Origin: JBMOLK01 sp049325575
Lineage (GTDB): Bacteria; Bacillota; Clostridia; Acetivibrionales; Acetivibrionaceae
DNA: 26,470 bases
Assembly (NCBI GenBank): GCA_049325575.1
Contig: JBMOLK010000347.1
Coordinates: 1 to 26,470 of the forward strand
Reading direction: 5' to 3'
Below, piece after piece: positions 14,968-23,335 of the stretch. The position numbers and the translations under genes are program-made. How positions within the stretch are numbered: the stretch's first letter is position 1; every line of letters starts with the position of its first letter. The notes under the pieces were generated by a model. It was not told the origin of the DNA and did not search any database. It was given only the letters and a program-made list of their open reading frames with translations.

Positions 14968-16647
14968 CTAAATCTCAATGCTTTTATATCTGCTTTCAGT
15001 AAGCTTAAAAAGTGCTAGAAGAGCAGGTGCAAGTATAATCAATTTAAAAATAAAAAGTCCCAGGTATATCATCCACTCCGGCAGCCTCATAAAAACCATT
15101 GCAGCAGTAAAAACTGTCAATATAAACATAAAGGCCATGGATATAAGTAATCCAAAGAGTCCGTTCAAGTTGGTCTTAACCGCCTCATGGGGGCTGGTCC
15201 AATCAAGCTTGGGGTGAATAATATCAATAATCAAGTCCAGTACGGTGATTACCATGGCGCCTAAAAATGCCAGGATAAACAGAACCGGCAGCCTTTGCAG
15301 AGGAAACTTCAAGGTTATTACCATTAGTAACGCAATCAAAAATATACCTAAACATGAAATAACCATACCATGTACTAGCTTTGCCATTACCTGAAGCCTT
15401 GCGGAAACCGGAATCATCTTGGATATCCAAAAGCTCTGTCCCTCCCTGGATAAAGCCGTAGAAGATACAATATTCATACTTGATGCCAGAATCATCAATG
15501 CGAGACCTGCCAGAGATAGGTATACTGCATATCTCTGGTTTTGTGCCATACCAAGCACTCTGCTTATTGAACCCTCGCTTTGGGCAAACATTGTCATTAT
15601 AGCCATTACAGGCATCATTATTATACCTGCCAGGCCATTCATCATAAAAACAGGAGTTCTCATAAGAAGCTTCCATTCTTTCCAGATAAGGGCAGCCAAA
15701 GGACTTGACGCCCTAGTATGCTTACTTGCATCTTCACCTGACAACAATGGCTTCCTTTTACGGGTAACTTCCTCTCCCCCAAGTACCCCCCTGTAAAAGA
15801 CTTTGTTTCCAGCCCATAGCATAAGGATAAAAAAAGCAGCAGAAACCATGATAAACAGAGAAAAATAACCAAAACCTTCAAAACCGTGCTTGGCTAAACC
15901 AAAGGTTACCCATATACTGGGCGGAAATCTTCTGCCGATTGTCTCTATAATCCAGCTCTGCATTTGAGTGAGATCATCGAAATATGTAATATCACCCTTA
16001 ACCATTTTCTGGACATAGAAGTTTATCCCAAGACCGATGAGAAGACCTATGGTGCTCATAAATACTACTATGACATCCTTACTTTTCCTGATGTTAATAA
16101 ATCGCATCATGACTATTACAAGTAAGGAAGAAATAACGAGAGGAATAGCTGGAAGGATCAGAATACTAATCAGGCTCTTTATCCAGTAAAACATACCTTC
16201 ACCCATTTTGATGCCGTACACAGTAACTGCAGGTATGACCATTGGAAGAGCAATAAGATACTCATTAACCATAATGGTTATAAATTTACTTCCTAATACC
16301 TGATAGGGTTTTAAGGGCAGCGGAACCAACAAGTCCATGTCTTTTGAGAAATAGAATGCAGACAGTATATGAAACACTCCAAAAAACATAAGGAAAAACT
16401 GTGCTCCCAGAAATGATACAGCCAGTACAGTTGTCTCGGGCTGCTGGTTTTTCTGAAATATGAAAAATGAGCCTACAGCAAACACAGTAAAAAATACCAG
16501 CAGGCACCCTATTCCAAAGGCACCTCCAACCATAACTGCTATTGGTTCCCACAGTCTCTTCTTTTCCCTGGTAAACCTGTATTTCAAAGCTGAGATACCG
16601 AAATTTGTATTTAAACTTATTTTGGTTAGAGTTAAGAGCATTCTCAT
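14968..16647 (-). CDS. ABC exporter permease (ABC-2 type, large)
   Basis: Membrane subunit, 559 aa, of an ABC exporter. About a dozen hydrophobic segments are visible, for example at roughly 38-62, 80-100, 133-150, 160-182, 195-215, 245-270 and a C-terminal set from 340. SPLAALIWKEWKLLMRTP (about 312-329) is a cytoplasmic coupling-helix type segment seen in ABC-2 permeases with duplicated halves. The start codon overlaps the ATPase stop as ATGA, so the two are coupled. Substrate unknown; transporters of this shape often move peptides, antibiotics or unknown lipids. There is no partner immunity or peptide gene beside it. Confidence 0.88.
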   Translation of the reverse strand: MRMLLTLTKISLNTNFGISALKYRFTREKKRLWEPIAVMVGGAFGIGCLLVFFTVFAVGSFFIFQKNQQPETTVLAVSFLGAQFFLMFFGVFHILSAFYFSKDMDLLVPLPLKPYQVLGSKFITIMVNEYLIALPMVIPAVTVYGIKMGEGMFYWIKSLISILILPAIPLVISSLLVIVMMRFINIRKSKDVIVVFMSTIGLLIGLGINFYVQKMVKGDITYFDDLTQMQSWIIETIGRRFPPSIWVTFGLAKHGFEGFGYFSLFIMVSAAFFILMLWAGNKVFYRGVLGGEEVTRKRKPLLSGEDASKHTRASSPLAALIWKEWKLLMRTPVFMMNGLAGIIMMPVMAIMTMFAQSEGSISRVLGMAQNQRYAVYLSLAGLALMILASSMNIVSSTALSREGQSFWISKMIPVSARLQVMAKLVHGMVISCLGIFLIALLMVITLKFPLQRLPVLFILAFLGAMVITVLDLIIDIIHPKLDWTSPHEAVKTNLNGLFGLLISMAFMFILTVFTAAMVFMRLPEWMIYLGLFIFKLIILAPALLALFKLTESRYKSIEI

Positions 16648-17366
16648 TTTTCTGTCAGCTCCAAGAAAATATTTTCAAGAGTATCAGCCCTATCGCCTTG
16701 TTTTAACTCATCAAGAGTACCAACTGCAATAAGCCTGCCCTTTTTTATTATTCCTATTCTGTCGCAAAGTCTCTCTGCCACTTCTAAAACATGAGTTGAA
16801 AAGAATACGGCATTTCCCTTGTCACAATGTTTTCTCATCAATTCTTTCAAGAGATGGGCAGACTTTGGGTCCAGGCCCACAAGGGGTTCATCAAGAATCC
16901 AAAGATCAGGGTCATGAACAAGCGCCCCGGTCAATACGATTTTTTGCTTCATACCGTGAGAATAGCTTTTTATTATGTCACCTGCGGCATCTGTCAGGCC
17001 AAACATGTCCAGAAAGTAAGAGATCCTTTCCCTTCTGACATTAGACGGTATAGCGTATACATCTGCCAAAAAATTAAGGTACTCCAAGCCTGTAAGCTTA
17101 TCATAAATGTCAGGATTATCAGGTACGTATGCAATCCTTCTCTTGGCCTCCAGTGTCTGCTTCTGGTTATCAAAGCCTTTTATGGTTATACTTCCGCTGT
17201 CCGGGTTCAGCAGTCCCACAATCATCTTTATAGTGGTAGTCTTTCCTGCCCCATTAGGGCCTAAAAAACCGAATATCTCTCCCGGCTTTACATTAAGGCT
17301 TAAATCGTCTACAGCTTTAATACTCCCTTTATTATAGCTTTTTGACAAATTTTTTATTTCAAGCAT
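16644..17366 (-). CDS. ABC transporter ATP-binding protein
   Basis: 240 aa nucleotide-binding subunit. Walker A is GPNGAGKTT (38-46), the signature is YSHGMKQKI (about 135-143), Walker B is LWILDEPLVGLDP (about 155-167), and the switch His is in FFSTHVLEVAE. The close match to the drug/Na+ exporter ATPase class (CcmA/NatA-like) fits the coupled large permease downstream (4-base overlap). Energises export of an unidentified substrate. AAGGGGAAAGTGT precedes the ATG. The Nudix gene ends 81 bases upstream and may be in the same transcript. Confidence 0.94.
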   Translation of the reverse strand: MLEIKNLSKSYNKGSIKAVDDLSLNVKPGEIFGFLGPNGAGKTTTIKMIVGLLNPDSGSITIKGFDNQKQTLEAKRRIAYVPDNPDIYDKLTGLEYLNFLADVYAIPSNVRRERISYFLDMFGLTDAAGDIIKSYSHGMKQKIVLTGALVHDPDLWILDEPLVGLDPKSAHLLKELMRKHCDKGNAVFFSTHVLEVAERLCDRIGIIKKGRLIAVGTLDELKQGDRADTLENIFLELTEK

Positions 17367-17447
17367 ACACTTTCCCCTTTACCTTAGTTGTTGGTATGTA
17401 TGATGTACTGATATTTTAATTTTATCATTTCTATTAAGATATGGAAA

Positions 17448-17849
17448 CTAGCTATTAACTGTTTTGCTTTTTACCAGCTGTTTACACGCAGGTATATCGG
17501 GCTCTGCCCAATCAAGCTCCATAAGCTTGTCTATTTCCACCCACCTGATTTGAGAATGCTCTCTTGCCACTGGGATGCCATCCACAATAATGGCACTATA
17601 AACATAAAGAATCACCTTTTTTTCACCAGCAACCAATGTACCTTCTGCGATAAACTCCTTTGCTTTAATCCTTATTCCCAGCTCCTCATATACTTCCCTT
17701 TCCAGAGCTTCCCGGTGTGTCTCGTTTTTTTCAATTTTTCCACCAACAAACTCCCATTTTAAAGGCGGGTTCATCCTGGGTGACCGCTGGGCGGCCAGTA
17801 CTCTATTACCATCTCTTATTGCTGCTCCAACCACATGTATTGTTTCCAT
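17448..17849 (-). CDS. Nudix hydrolase, MutT-like
   Basis: 133 aa. The complete Nudix box GX5EX7REVYEELGI (about 37-59) binds Mg2+ and the diphosphate. The opening HVVGAAIRDGNRVLAAQRSPRM and GGKIE are typical of the MutT/NTP pyrophosphohydrolase group, which clears oxidised or non-canonical nucleotides; members also act as (d)CTP diphosphatases, so the exact substrate is open. ATG at 17849 sits seven bases after GGGGAGG; the TTG two codons earlier is too close. It lies between hydA's terminator and the ABC exporter. Confidence 0.92.
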   Translation of the reverse strand: METIHVVGAAIRDGNRVLAAQRSPRMNPPLKWEFVGGKIEKNETHREALEREVYEELGIRIKAKEFIAEGTLVAGEKKVILYVYSAIIVDGIPVAREHSQIRWVEIDKLMELDWAEPDIPACKQLVKSKTVNS

Positions 17850-17939
17850 CACCAAACCTCCCCTTGTTTTACGCTTACCAATGATTATACCCAGGATTAT
17901 AAGGCTTTTATTACAGTGAAAGACAGCCTAAGGGTAAAA

Positions 17940-17974
17940 AATAAAGCCAGGTTAATATAAAACCTGACTTTATT
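17940..17974 (-). terminator. Intrinsic terminator after hydA
   Basis: On the minus strand AATAAAGTCAGGTT pairs with AACCTGGCTTTATT (14 pairs, one U-G) around a seven-base loop, followed by TTTTTACCC. It lies 16 bases past the hydA stop and ends the hydrogenase transcript. Confidence 0.88.
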
Positions 17975-17989
17975 ATACCACTTACTTAA

Positions 17990-19738
17990 TTATTCCACAG
18001 GGTAATTTTCCCTCTTAACATAGTGTGTATGCAACAGCTTGTGAGCTTTGTGGCCTCCAGGCTCACCAAAATACTCATCATAAAGCATCTTCACTTTTGG
18101 ATTTTCATGGGACTTCCTGATAGGTAGAGCCCTATCTTCCTCATAAATTGCCTTAGCTCTTTCAGCCCTCAAATCGATCCAGCTTCTTACTTCAGAAGGC
18201 TGTATAGGCTGTCCACCGCCGTTTACACAACCTCCGGGACATGCCATTATTTCGATAAAGTGATACTCTGCTTCTCCCGCTTTGATTCTGTCAAGAAGCT
18301 TTCTTGCATTTCCCAGACCATGAGCTACAGCAGCCTTTAAAGTAAGTCCTTCCAACTCTATAGTAGCTTCTTTTATACCGTCAACACCTCTAACCTGGTT
18401 GTATTCAACATTCTCAATTGACTTTCCGCTTAGTATTTCAGCAACAGTTCTTAAAGCTGCTTCCATAACTCCACCGGTAGCCCCAAAAATAACTGCAGCA
18501 CCTGTAGCTTCTCCCATAGGATCGTCAAAATGTCTTTCCGGAAGATCTTTAAAGTCAATACCTGCTTCCCTTATCATCCTTGCAAGCTCTCTGGTAGTAA
18601 GAACCACATCAACATCAGGATATCCTGTTGAAGAGAGCTCCGGCCTTTGAGCTTCAAATTTCTTCGCTGTACAAGGCATGATTGATACCACAAATATCTT
18701 TGAAGGGTCAACGCCCATCTTTTCAGCATAATACGATTTTAACACTGCACCAAACATTTCATGCGGTGATTTACAGCTTGAGAGGTTATCCAAAAACTCC
18801 GGATAATTATGCTCGCAGAATTTGATCCATCCAGGGCTGCAGGATGTTATTAAAGGCAGCTTTCCACCATTTTTAATCCTGTTGATCAGCTCGGTGCCTT
18901 CTTCCATAATTGTAAGGTCAGCAGCTGTATCTGTATCGAAAACCTTTTCAAATCCTAAACGCCTTAATGCAGCAACCATGTTGCTTGTAACCCTGGACCC
19001 TATGGGCATTCCAAATTCTTCACCAAGAGCAACCCTTACTGCAGGAGCTGTCTGAACTACAACATGCAGGTCTTTATTGGCAAGAGCATCCCAAACCCTG
19101 TCAGTATCATCTTTCTCTCTTAATGCGCCTACAGGACATACATTGATACACTGTCCGCACATGGCACAAGGCACTTCATTAAGTGATTTATTAAATGCTG
19201 AGGAAACAATAGTCTTAAATCCTCTTTCATTGGTATCTATTACAGCAACGCCCTGAACATTCTTACACATGCTTACACAGCGTCTGCATAGAACACACTT
19301 GTTTGGATCCCTGACAATGGAAGGAGAAAGCTCATCTAAAGGAAGCTTGTATGATTCACCCTCAAATCTTATATCCTTTATATTCAATTCCTCTGCAAGC
19401 GTCTGAAGCTCGCAGTTTCTGCTTCTCACACAAGTAAGACATTTCTTGTCATGGTTTGACAGGATAAGTTCAAGTGTTACCTTTCTTGCTTCTCTAACAG
19501 CAGGGGATTGTGTATATATTTCAAGCCCTTCTGATACGGGATATACACAAGCTGCCTGTAAGCTTCTGGCACCCTTTACTTCTACAACGCACATACGGCA
19601 AGCACCAATCTCATTTATATCCTTAAGGAAGCAAAGTGTAGGTATATCTATGTTAGCATGCCTTGCAGCTTCCAACACGGTATAGTTGCTTGGTACTTGT
19701 ATCTTACGGGTATCTATAGTAATATTTACCATTTCCAT
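17990..19738 (-). CDS. hydA: [FeFe] hydrogenase catalytic subunit, multimeric (bifurcating type)
   Basis: Makes H2 from reduced ferredoxin and NADH together with HydB and HydC. 582 aa. The domains, in order, are: a plant-type [2Fe-2S] site (C36, C47, C50, C64); a His-ligated [4Fe-4S] site (H96, C100, C103, C109); two [4Fe-4S] ferredoxin sites (C148-C158 and C191-C201); the H-cluster motifs TSCSPGW (298-304), MPCTAKKFE (354-362) and EIMACPGGC (496-504) followed by VNGGGQP; and the small-subunit-like tail. This matches HydA/HndD of NAD(P)-linked trimeric or tetrameric enzymes. AAGGAGAG precedes the ATG at 19738. It is last in the operon. Bifurcation itself is inferred from the subunit set, not proven. 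Confidence 0.96.
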   Translation of the reverse strand: MEMVNITIDTRKIQVPSNYTVLEAARHANIDIPTLCFLKDINEIGACRMCVVEVKGARSLQAACVYPVSEGLEIYTQSPAVREARKVTLELILSNHDKKCLTCVRSRNCELQTLAEELNIKDIRFEGESYKLPLDELSPSIVRDPNKCVLCRRCVSMCKNVQGVAVIDTNERGFKTIVSSAFNKSLNEVPCAMCGQCINVCPVGALREKDDTDRVWDALANKDLHVVVQTAPAVRVALGEEFGMPIGSRVTSNMVAALRRLGFEKVFDTDTAADLTIMEEGTELINRIKNGGKLPLITSCSPGWIKFCEHNYPEFLDNLSSCKSPHEMFGAVLKSYYAEKMGVDPSKIFVVSIMPCTAKKFEAQRPELSSTGYPDVDVVLTTRELARMIREAGIDFKDLPERHFDDPMGEATGAAVIFGATGGVMEAALRTVAEILSGKSIENVEYNQVRGVDGIKEATIELEGLTLKAAVAHGLGNARKLLDRIKAGEAEYHFIEIMACPGGCVNGGGQPIQPSEVRSWIDLRAERAKAIYEEDRALPIRKSHENPKVKMLYDEYFGEPGGHKAHKLLHTHYVKRENYPVE

Positions 19739-19757
19739 GTTTTAGACTCTCCTTCCA

Positions 19758-21551
19758 TTAAACGTTCTTAAATATAGCCTTGAATGGACACTTTTCCATA
19801 CAAACGCCACATTTAATACACTTGTCTTGATCTATAACATAAGGTGTTTTCTTATCACCGCTTATAGCATTAACAGGGCACTGCTTAGCACAAATACCGC
19901 AGTTCTTACATGTTTCTGCATTTATTACGTAACTCATCATGGATTTACATACTCCTGCAGGACACTTTTTATCATTTACATGAGCCATATATTCATCCTT
20001 GAAATACTGTAACGTACTAAGAACAGGGTTTGGAGCTGTCTGACCCAGCCCGCACAAAGCTGCTGCCTTAATATTCTTTGCTAGGATTTCAAGCTTTTGA
20101 ATATCTCCCGCTTCGCCCTTTCCTCCAGTAATTCTTTCCAGGATTTCATACATTCTCTTGGTTCCTATACGGCAAGGAGGACACTTACCACAGGACTCGT
20201 CTACTGTAAACTCAAGGAAGAACTTTGCAATATCAACCATACAAGTGTCTTCGTCCATAACGATAAGACCGCCTGATCCCATCATTGAACCCAACTGGAT
20301 TAATGAATCATAGTCAATCGGTGTATCAATGTGGCTTGCAGGAATACATCCGCCTGAAGGTCCGCCTGTCTGTGCAGCTTTAAACTTCTTTCCGTTTGGT
20401 ATTCCTCCACCGATGTCATATATTACTTCTCTTAGGGTTGTACCCATAGGTATTTCAACCAAACCTGTATTATTGATCTTACCTCCTATTGCAAATACCT
20501 TTGTACCCTTGCTCTTTTCAGTACCGATGTTTGAGAACCACTCTGCACCTTTTAGAATAATCATAGGAATGTTTGCAAAGGTTTCAACGTTATTTAGAAT
20601 AGTGGGTTTTTGCCATAAACCCTTTACTGCAGGGAATGGAGGTCTCGGTCTTGGTTCACCTCTATGTCCTTCTATTGAAGTCATAAGAGCAGTTTCTTCA
20701 CCACATACGAAAGCTCCGGCACCGAGTCTTATTTCAAGATCAAAGCTAAAGTCAGTTCCGAATATGTTCTTACCCAACAAGCCGTAATTCTTAGCCTGTT
20801 CAATAGCAAGGTTAAGTCTCTTAACCGCGATAGGATATTCAGCTCTAACATAAATATATCCCTGACTTGAACCGATAGCATACCCTGCGATCGCCATAGC
20901 TTCGATAACAGAGTGAGGGTCTCCCTCAAGTACACTTCTATCCATAAATGCACCAGGATCGCCTTCGTCAGCATTACAGCATACATATTTCTGGTCTGCA
21001 TTCTGCTTTGCTGCAAATTCCCACTTTAATCCTGTAGGGAAGCCACCGCCCCCTCTTCCTCTAATACCAGCCTTTTTAATGGTATCAATGACATCTGCAG
21101 GGGACATTTCAGTTAATACTTTAGCCAAAGCCCTGTATCCGTCAAAAGCAATATACTCATCAATGCTTTCCGGATTTATGACACCACAGTTTCTCAGGGC
21201 AATCCTAAGCTGTCTTTTGAAAAAGTCAACATTATCCAAAGATTTGGTAACGTCTACTGAATGATCTCCCTGTAAAAGTCTTTTTACTATTCTACCTTTT
21301 AAAAGGTGTTCTTCAACTATTTCTTTTACATCTTCAACCTTAACCATAGTATACATAGAACCTTCAGGATAAACTATAACAATAGGTCCTTCTGCACAAA
21401 GTCCGAAACATCCGGTCAATACAACCTTAACTTCATTCTGAAGTTTATTTTTTTCAATTTGCACGTTGAGCTCGTCTATAATCTTTTGCGAGTTTGAAGA
21501 AGTACAACCAGTACCACCACAAACTAGAACATGTGCTCTATATAATTGCAT
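19758..21551 (-). CDS. hydB: Hydrogenase NADH-binding flavoprotein subunit (NuoF-like)
   Basis: 597 aa. The N-terminal thioredoxin-like [2Fe-2S] domain has C11, C16, C48 and C52. It is followed by the NuoF core with the NADH/FMN site GIRGRGGGGFPTGLKW and AGAFVCGEETAL, then SGGCIPASH. The [4Fe-4S] motif is ESCGKCPPCRIGT. The C-terminus carries two ferredoxin-type [4Fe-4S] motifs (CKNCGICAKQC and CIKCGVCMEKC). This combined layout is that of HydB of bifurcating [FeFe] hydrogenases, where the FMN-containing subunit is the proposed bifurcation site. AAGGAGG lies upstream of ATG. hydA follows after 19 bases. Confidence 0.96.
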   Translation of the reverse strand: MQLYRAHVLVCGGTGCTSSNSQKIIDELNVQIEKNKLQNEVKVVLTGCFGLCAEGPIVIVYPEGSMYTMVKVEDVKEIVEEHLLKGRIVKRLLQGDHSVDVTKSLDNVDFFKRQLRIALRNCGVINPESIDEYIAFDGYRALAKVLTEMSPADVIDTIKKAGIRGRGGGGFPTGLKWEFAAKQNADQKYVCCNADEGDPGAFMDRSVLEGDPHSVIEAMAIAGYAIGSSQGYIYVRAEYPIAVKRLNLAIEQAKNYGLLGKNIFGTDFSFDLEIRLGAGAFVCGEETALMTSIEGHRGEPRPRPPFPAVKGLWQKPTILNNVETFANIPMIILKGAEWFSNIGTEKSKGTKVFAIGGKINNTGLVEIPMGTTLREVIYDIGGGIPNGKKFKAAQTGGPSGGCIPASHIDTPIDYDSLIQLGSMMGSGGLIVMDEDTCMVDIAKFFLEFTVDESCGKCPPCRIGTKRMYEILERITGGKGEAGDIQKLEILAKNIKAAALCGLGQTAPNPVLSTLQYFKDEYMAHVNDKKCPAGVCKSMMSYVINAETCKNCGICAKQCPVNAISGDKKTPYVIDQDKCIKCGVCMEKCPFKAIFKNV

Positions 21552-21603
21552 TTATAACCCTCCTTAAACAAAATAAAAAGTTGGCTTCGCCAGTTTAAAG
21601 TTA

Positions 21604-21972
21604 CTATTTGTCTGCTTCACCAATTGTATAATCAATACATACCCTTCCGTTTGCAATATGCTCTGCAACAATGCGTGCTGCCTTTTCAGGAGTCATTTTT
21701 ACATAGGTTACCTTATTACCGTCCTTATCTATAATTTCAGCTATTGGCTCAAGCCTGCATACTCCTATGCATCCGGTCATTGTAACAGATACATCACTTA
21801 TATTCCTTTTACTTAACTCTTCAACAAATGCATTCATTACAGGTCTTGCTCCAGCGGCAATACCGCATGTAGCCATACCTACAACAACTCTCATTCCCTG
21901 GTTGTTTGTTCTTAAATTTATTTGATCCAGCGTCTTTTTTCTTATTTCTTCTAATTCAGCTAAGGATTTCAT
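21604..21972 (-). CDS. Thioredoxin-like [2Fe-2S] ferredoxin, HndB-type
   Basis: 122 aa small iron-sulfur protein. GMATCGIAAGARPV (C36) and MTGCIGVC (C68, C72) are hallmarks of the HndB/COG3411 ferredoxins in NADP-reducing hydrogenase operons; C112 (GRVCIDY) may be the fourth ligand. Probably an electron carrier or accessory subunit of the adjacent HydABC. GGAGGGG precedes the ATG at 21972, which overlaps the end of the ATPase gene by 17 bases. hydB starts 52 bases downstream. Confidence 0.9.
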   Translation of the reverse strand: MKSLAELEEIRKKTLDQINLRTNNQGMRVVVGMATCGIAAGARPVMNAFVEELSKRNISDVSVTMTGCIGVCRLEPIAEIIDKDGNKVTYVKMTPEKAARIVAEHIANGRVCIDYTIGEADK

Positions 21973-22522
21973 CTAACACCCCTCCAAAAGTAATCTTTAT
22001 GCCCTCGTTTATATACTCACGAATCCACTTTATTACATCAAATTGTGTGATTGGAACCTCTCCGATCCTCCCTTTTATGTCAAAGGTACTAAAAACAAAG
22101 CGTTCTTTTGTATTATCAAGTATGAGGTTATATTCAATATCAGGCTGTGAAATAATAAGGCTTACCATTGTCTCCGCTATATCTCCGAGCGGGAGCCTGT
22201 CAATGTGCGATATCTTAAAGCTGGCATTTACCTTGGTACCAACCATTTTTTGCGAAGTTATACCAAGCTTCCCTGAAGCTCTTTTAGCAGACGCTTCAAA
22301 GAGTGAAATACCCAACCCGACTTTTCTTGTAGTTCTTGTGGTAGTAAAAGGATTGGCTGCATCCTTCAAAAAACTCTCATCCATGCCTATTCCATTATCC
22401 TTGACTTCTATTACCAACAAGTCCAGTTTGCTGTCTGCACATATCAAGATATCTATTCTAGCAGCCTTAGCAGAAATCGAATTCTGCACAATATCCATCA
22501 AGTGTAAAGATAAGTCTCTCAT
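21956..22522 (-). CDS. GHKL ATPase domain protein in the hydrogenase operon
   Basis: 188 aa, soluble, a stand-alone histidine-kinase-type ATPase domain. The N-box is MDIVQNSISA (9-18), the G1 box VKDNGIGMDE (about 40-49), and the F-box/G2 region DAANPFTTTRTTRKVGLGISLF (about 54-75). There is no phospho-accepting His domain, so it is not a complete sensor kinase. Past about residue 115 is a tail I do not recognise. ATG overlaps the hydC stop as TAATG. Similar proteins sit between hydC and hydB in other clostridia; the role is unknown. A regulatory kinase or assembly ATPase are both possible. Confidence 0.85.
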   Translation of the reverse strand: MRDLSLHLMDIVQNSISAKAARIDILICADSKLDLLVIEVKDNGIGMDESFLKDAANPFTTTRTTRKVGLGISLFEASAKRASGKLGITSQKMVGTKVNASFKISHIDRLPLGDIAETMVSLIISQPDIEYNLILDNTKERFVFSTFDIKGRIGEVPITQFDVIKWIREYINEGIKITFGGVLDEILS

Positions 22523-23016
22523 TATTCCTTATACTTTTGAATTATTCCCTCTATATCATCAGGTACAAGTCTGCCGTAAACATCGTCATTTATCATTATA
22601 ACAGGAGCCAAGCCACATGCACCTATACACCTGCAGGCTTCCAGCGAAAACTTGCCGTCTTCTGTACAATCACCTACATCAAGCCCCAGTTTTTCTTTGA
22701 GTTTATCAAGAATTTCACCGGAACCTTTAACGTAACATGCTGTACCCATACATACCTGTATTTTGTATTTTCCTTTTGGTTTTAAGGAAAACTGGGTGTA
22801 AAATGTTACAACACCATAGATCTCTGCTAATGAAACATTAAGACCTTCCGAAACTTTCTTCTGAACTTCCATGGGCAGGTAACCATACAATTCCTGTGCT
22901 TCATGCAATACAGGAATTAAAGCACCTCTTGTATTTTTGTATTTTTCAATGATTTCCTGCAGTTTCTGATCTCTAGCATCCACTCCACCGCAGCAGCAGC
23001 AATTATTTGCGCTCAT
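22522..23016 (-). CDS. hydC: Hydrogenase [2Fe-2S] subunit (NuoE-like)
   Basis: 164 aa. The NuoE/24-kDa fold is recognised by ALIPVLHEAQELYGYLP and VSLAEIYGVVTFYTQF. The [2Fe-2S] ligands are C-x4-C in VCMGTACYVKG and C-x3-C in RCIGACGLAP. Electron-carrying partner of HydB in the bifurcating complex. Four cysteines in a row lie near the N-terminus (residues 6-9), which is not part of the fold. ATG at 23016 is first in the operon, behind the Rex-overlapped promoter. Confidence 0.94.
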   Translation of the reverse strand: MSANNCCCCGGVDARDQKLQEIIEKYKNTRGALIPVLHEAQELYGYLPMEVQKKVSEGLNVSLAEIYGVVTFYTQFSLKPKGKYKIQVCMGTACYVKGSGEILDKLKEKLGLDVGDCTEDGKFSLEACRCIGACGLAPVIMINDDVYGRLVPDDIEGIIQKYKE

Positions 23017-23048
23017 TTGTTCAATAACCCCCTAACTAGACGTTCGTT

Positions 23049-23077
23049 ATATTATTTTGTTAAAAATTGTATGTTAA
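23049..23077 (-). promoter_or_regulatory. Probable sigma-A promoter of the hyd operon
   Basis: On the minus strand TTAACA (plus 23072-23077), a 17-base spacer and TAATAT (plus 23049-23054), giving a start about 30 bases before hydC. The -35 lies inside the Rex-type site. Confidence 0.6.
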
Positions 23078-23087
23078 CATTTTAACA
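23072..23087. promoter_or_regulatory. Rex-type operator at the hyd promoter
   Basis: TGTTAA-CATT-TTAACA is a perfect inverted repeat with a four-base centre, matching the Rex consensus TTGTTAA-N4-TTAACAA except at the outer left base. It overlaps the -35. Rex represses fermentation genes when NADH/NAD+ is low, fitting control of an NADH-using hydrogenase. A half-match (TTGTTAAAAATTG) lies adjacent at 23058-23070. Confidence 0.75.
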
Positions 23088-23218
23088 ATATTCGTGAATA
23101 TTATAACAAATATTTTTGTAACATTCAATACATTTTAATAATATTTTATAGTTTATAAAAGGGGTGAAAAGCTTTTATTTTCTAGGATTTATGCAAGTTG
23201 CTTCATCTGAAATTGCAA

Positions 23219-23242
23219 AAGGATATTGTATACAATATCCTT
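23219..23242. repeat. 24-bp perfect palindrome
   Basis: AAGGATATTGTA/TACAATATCCTT is perfectly self-complementary. It lies about 95 bases past the PHP gene and could be a weak terminator on the minus strand (followed by TTTGCAATTT) or a protein-binding site. The 23088-23335 region contains no gene I can support. Confidence 0.5.
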
Positions 23243-23335
23243 AGTCCATTGTTTTCTTCATAAAACATATGTACAGTAACAGAAACAAAAAATATATACT
23301 ATCACTATCCGGTAAAAGTCGATCCAGAGAATATA

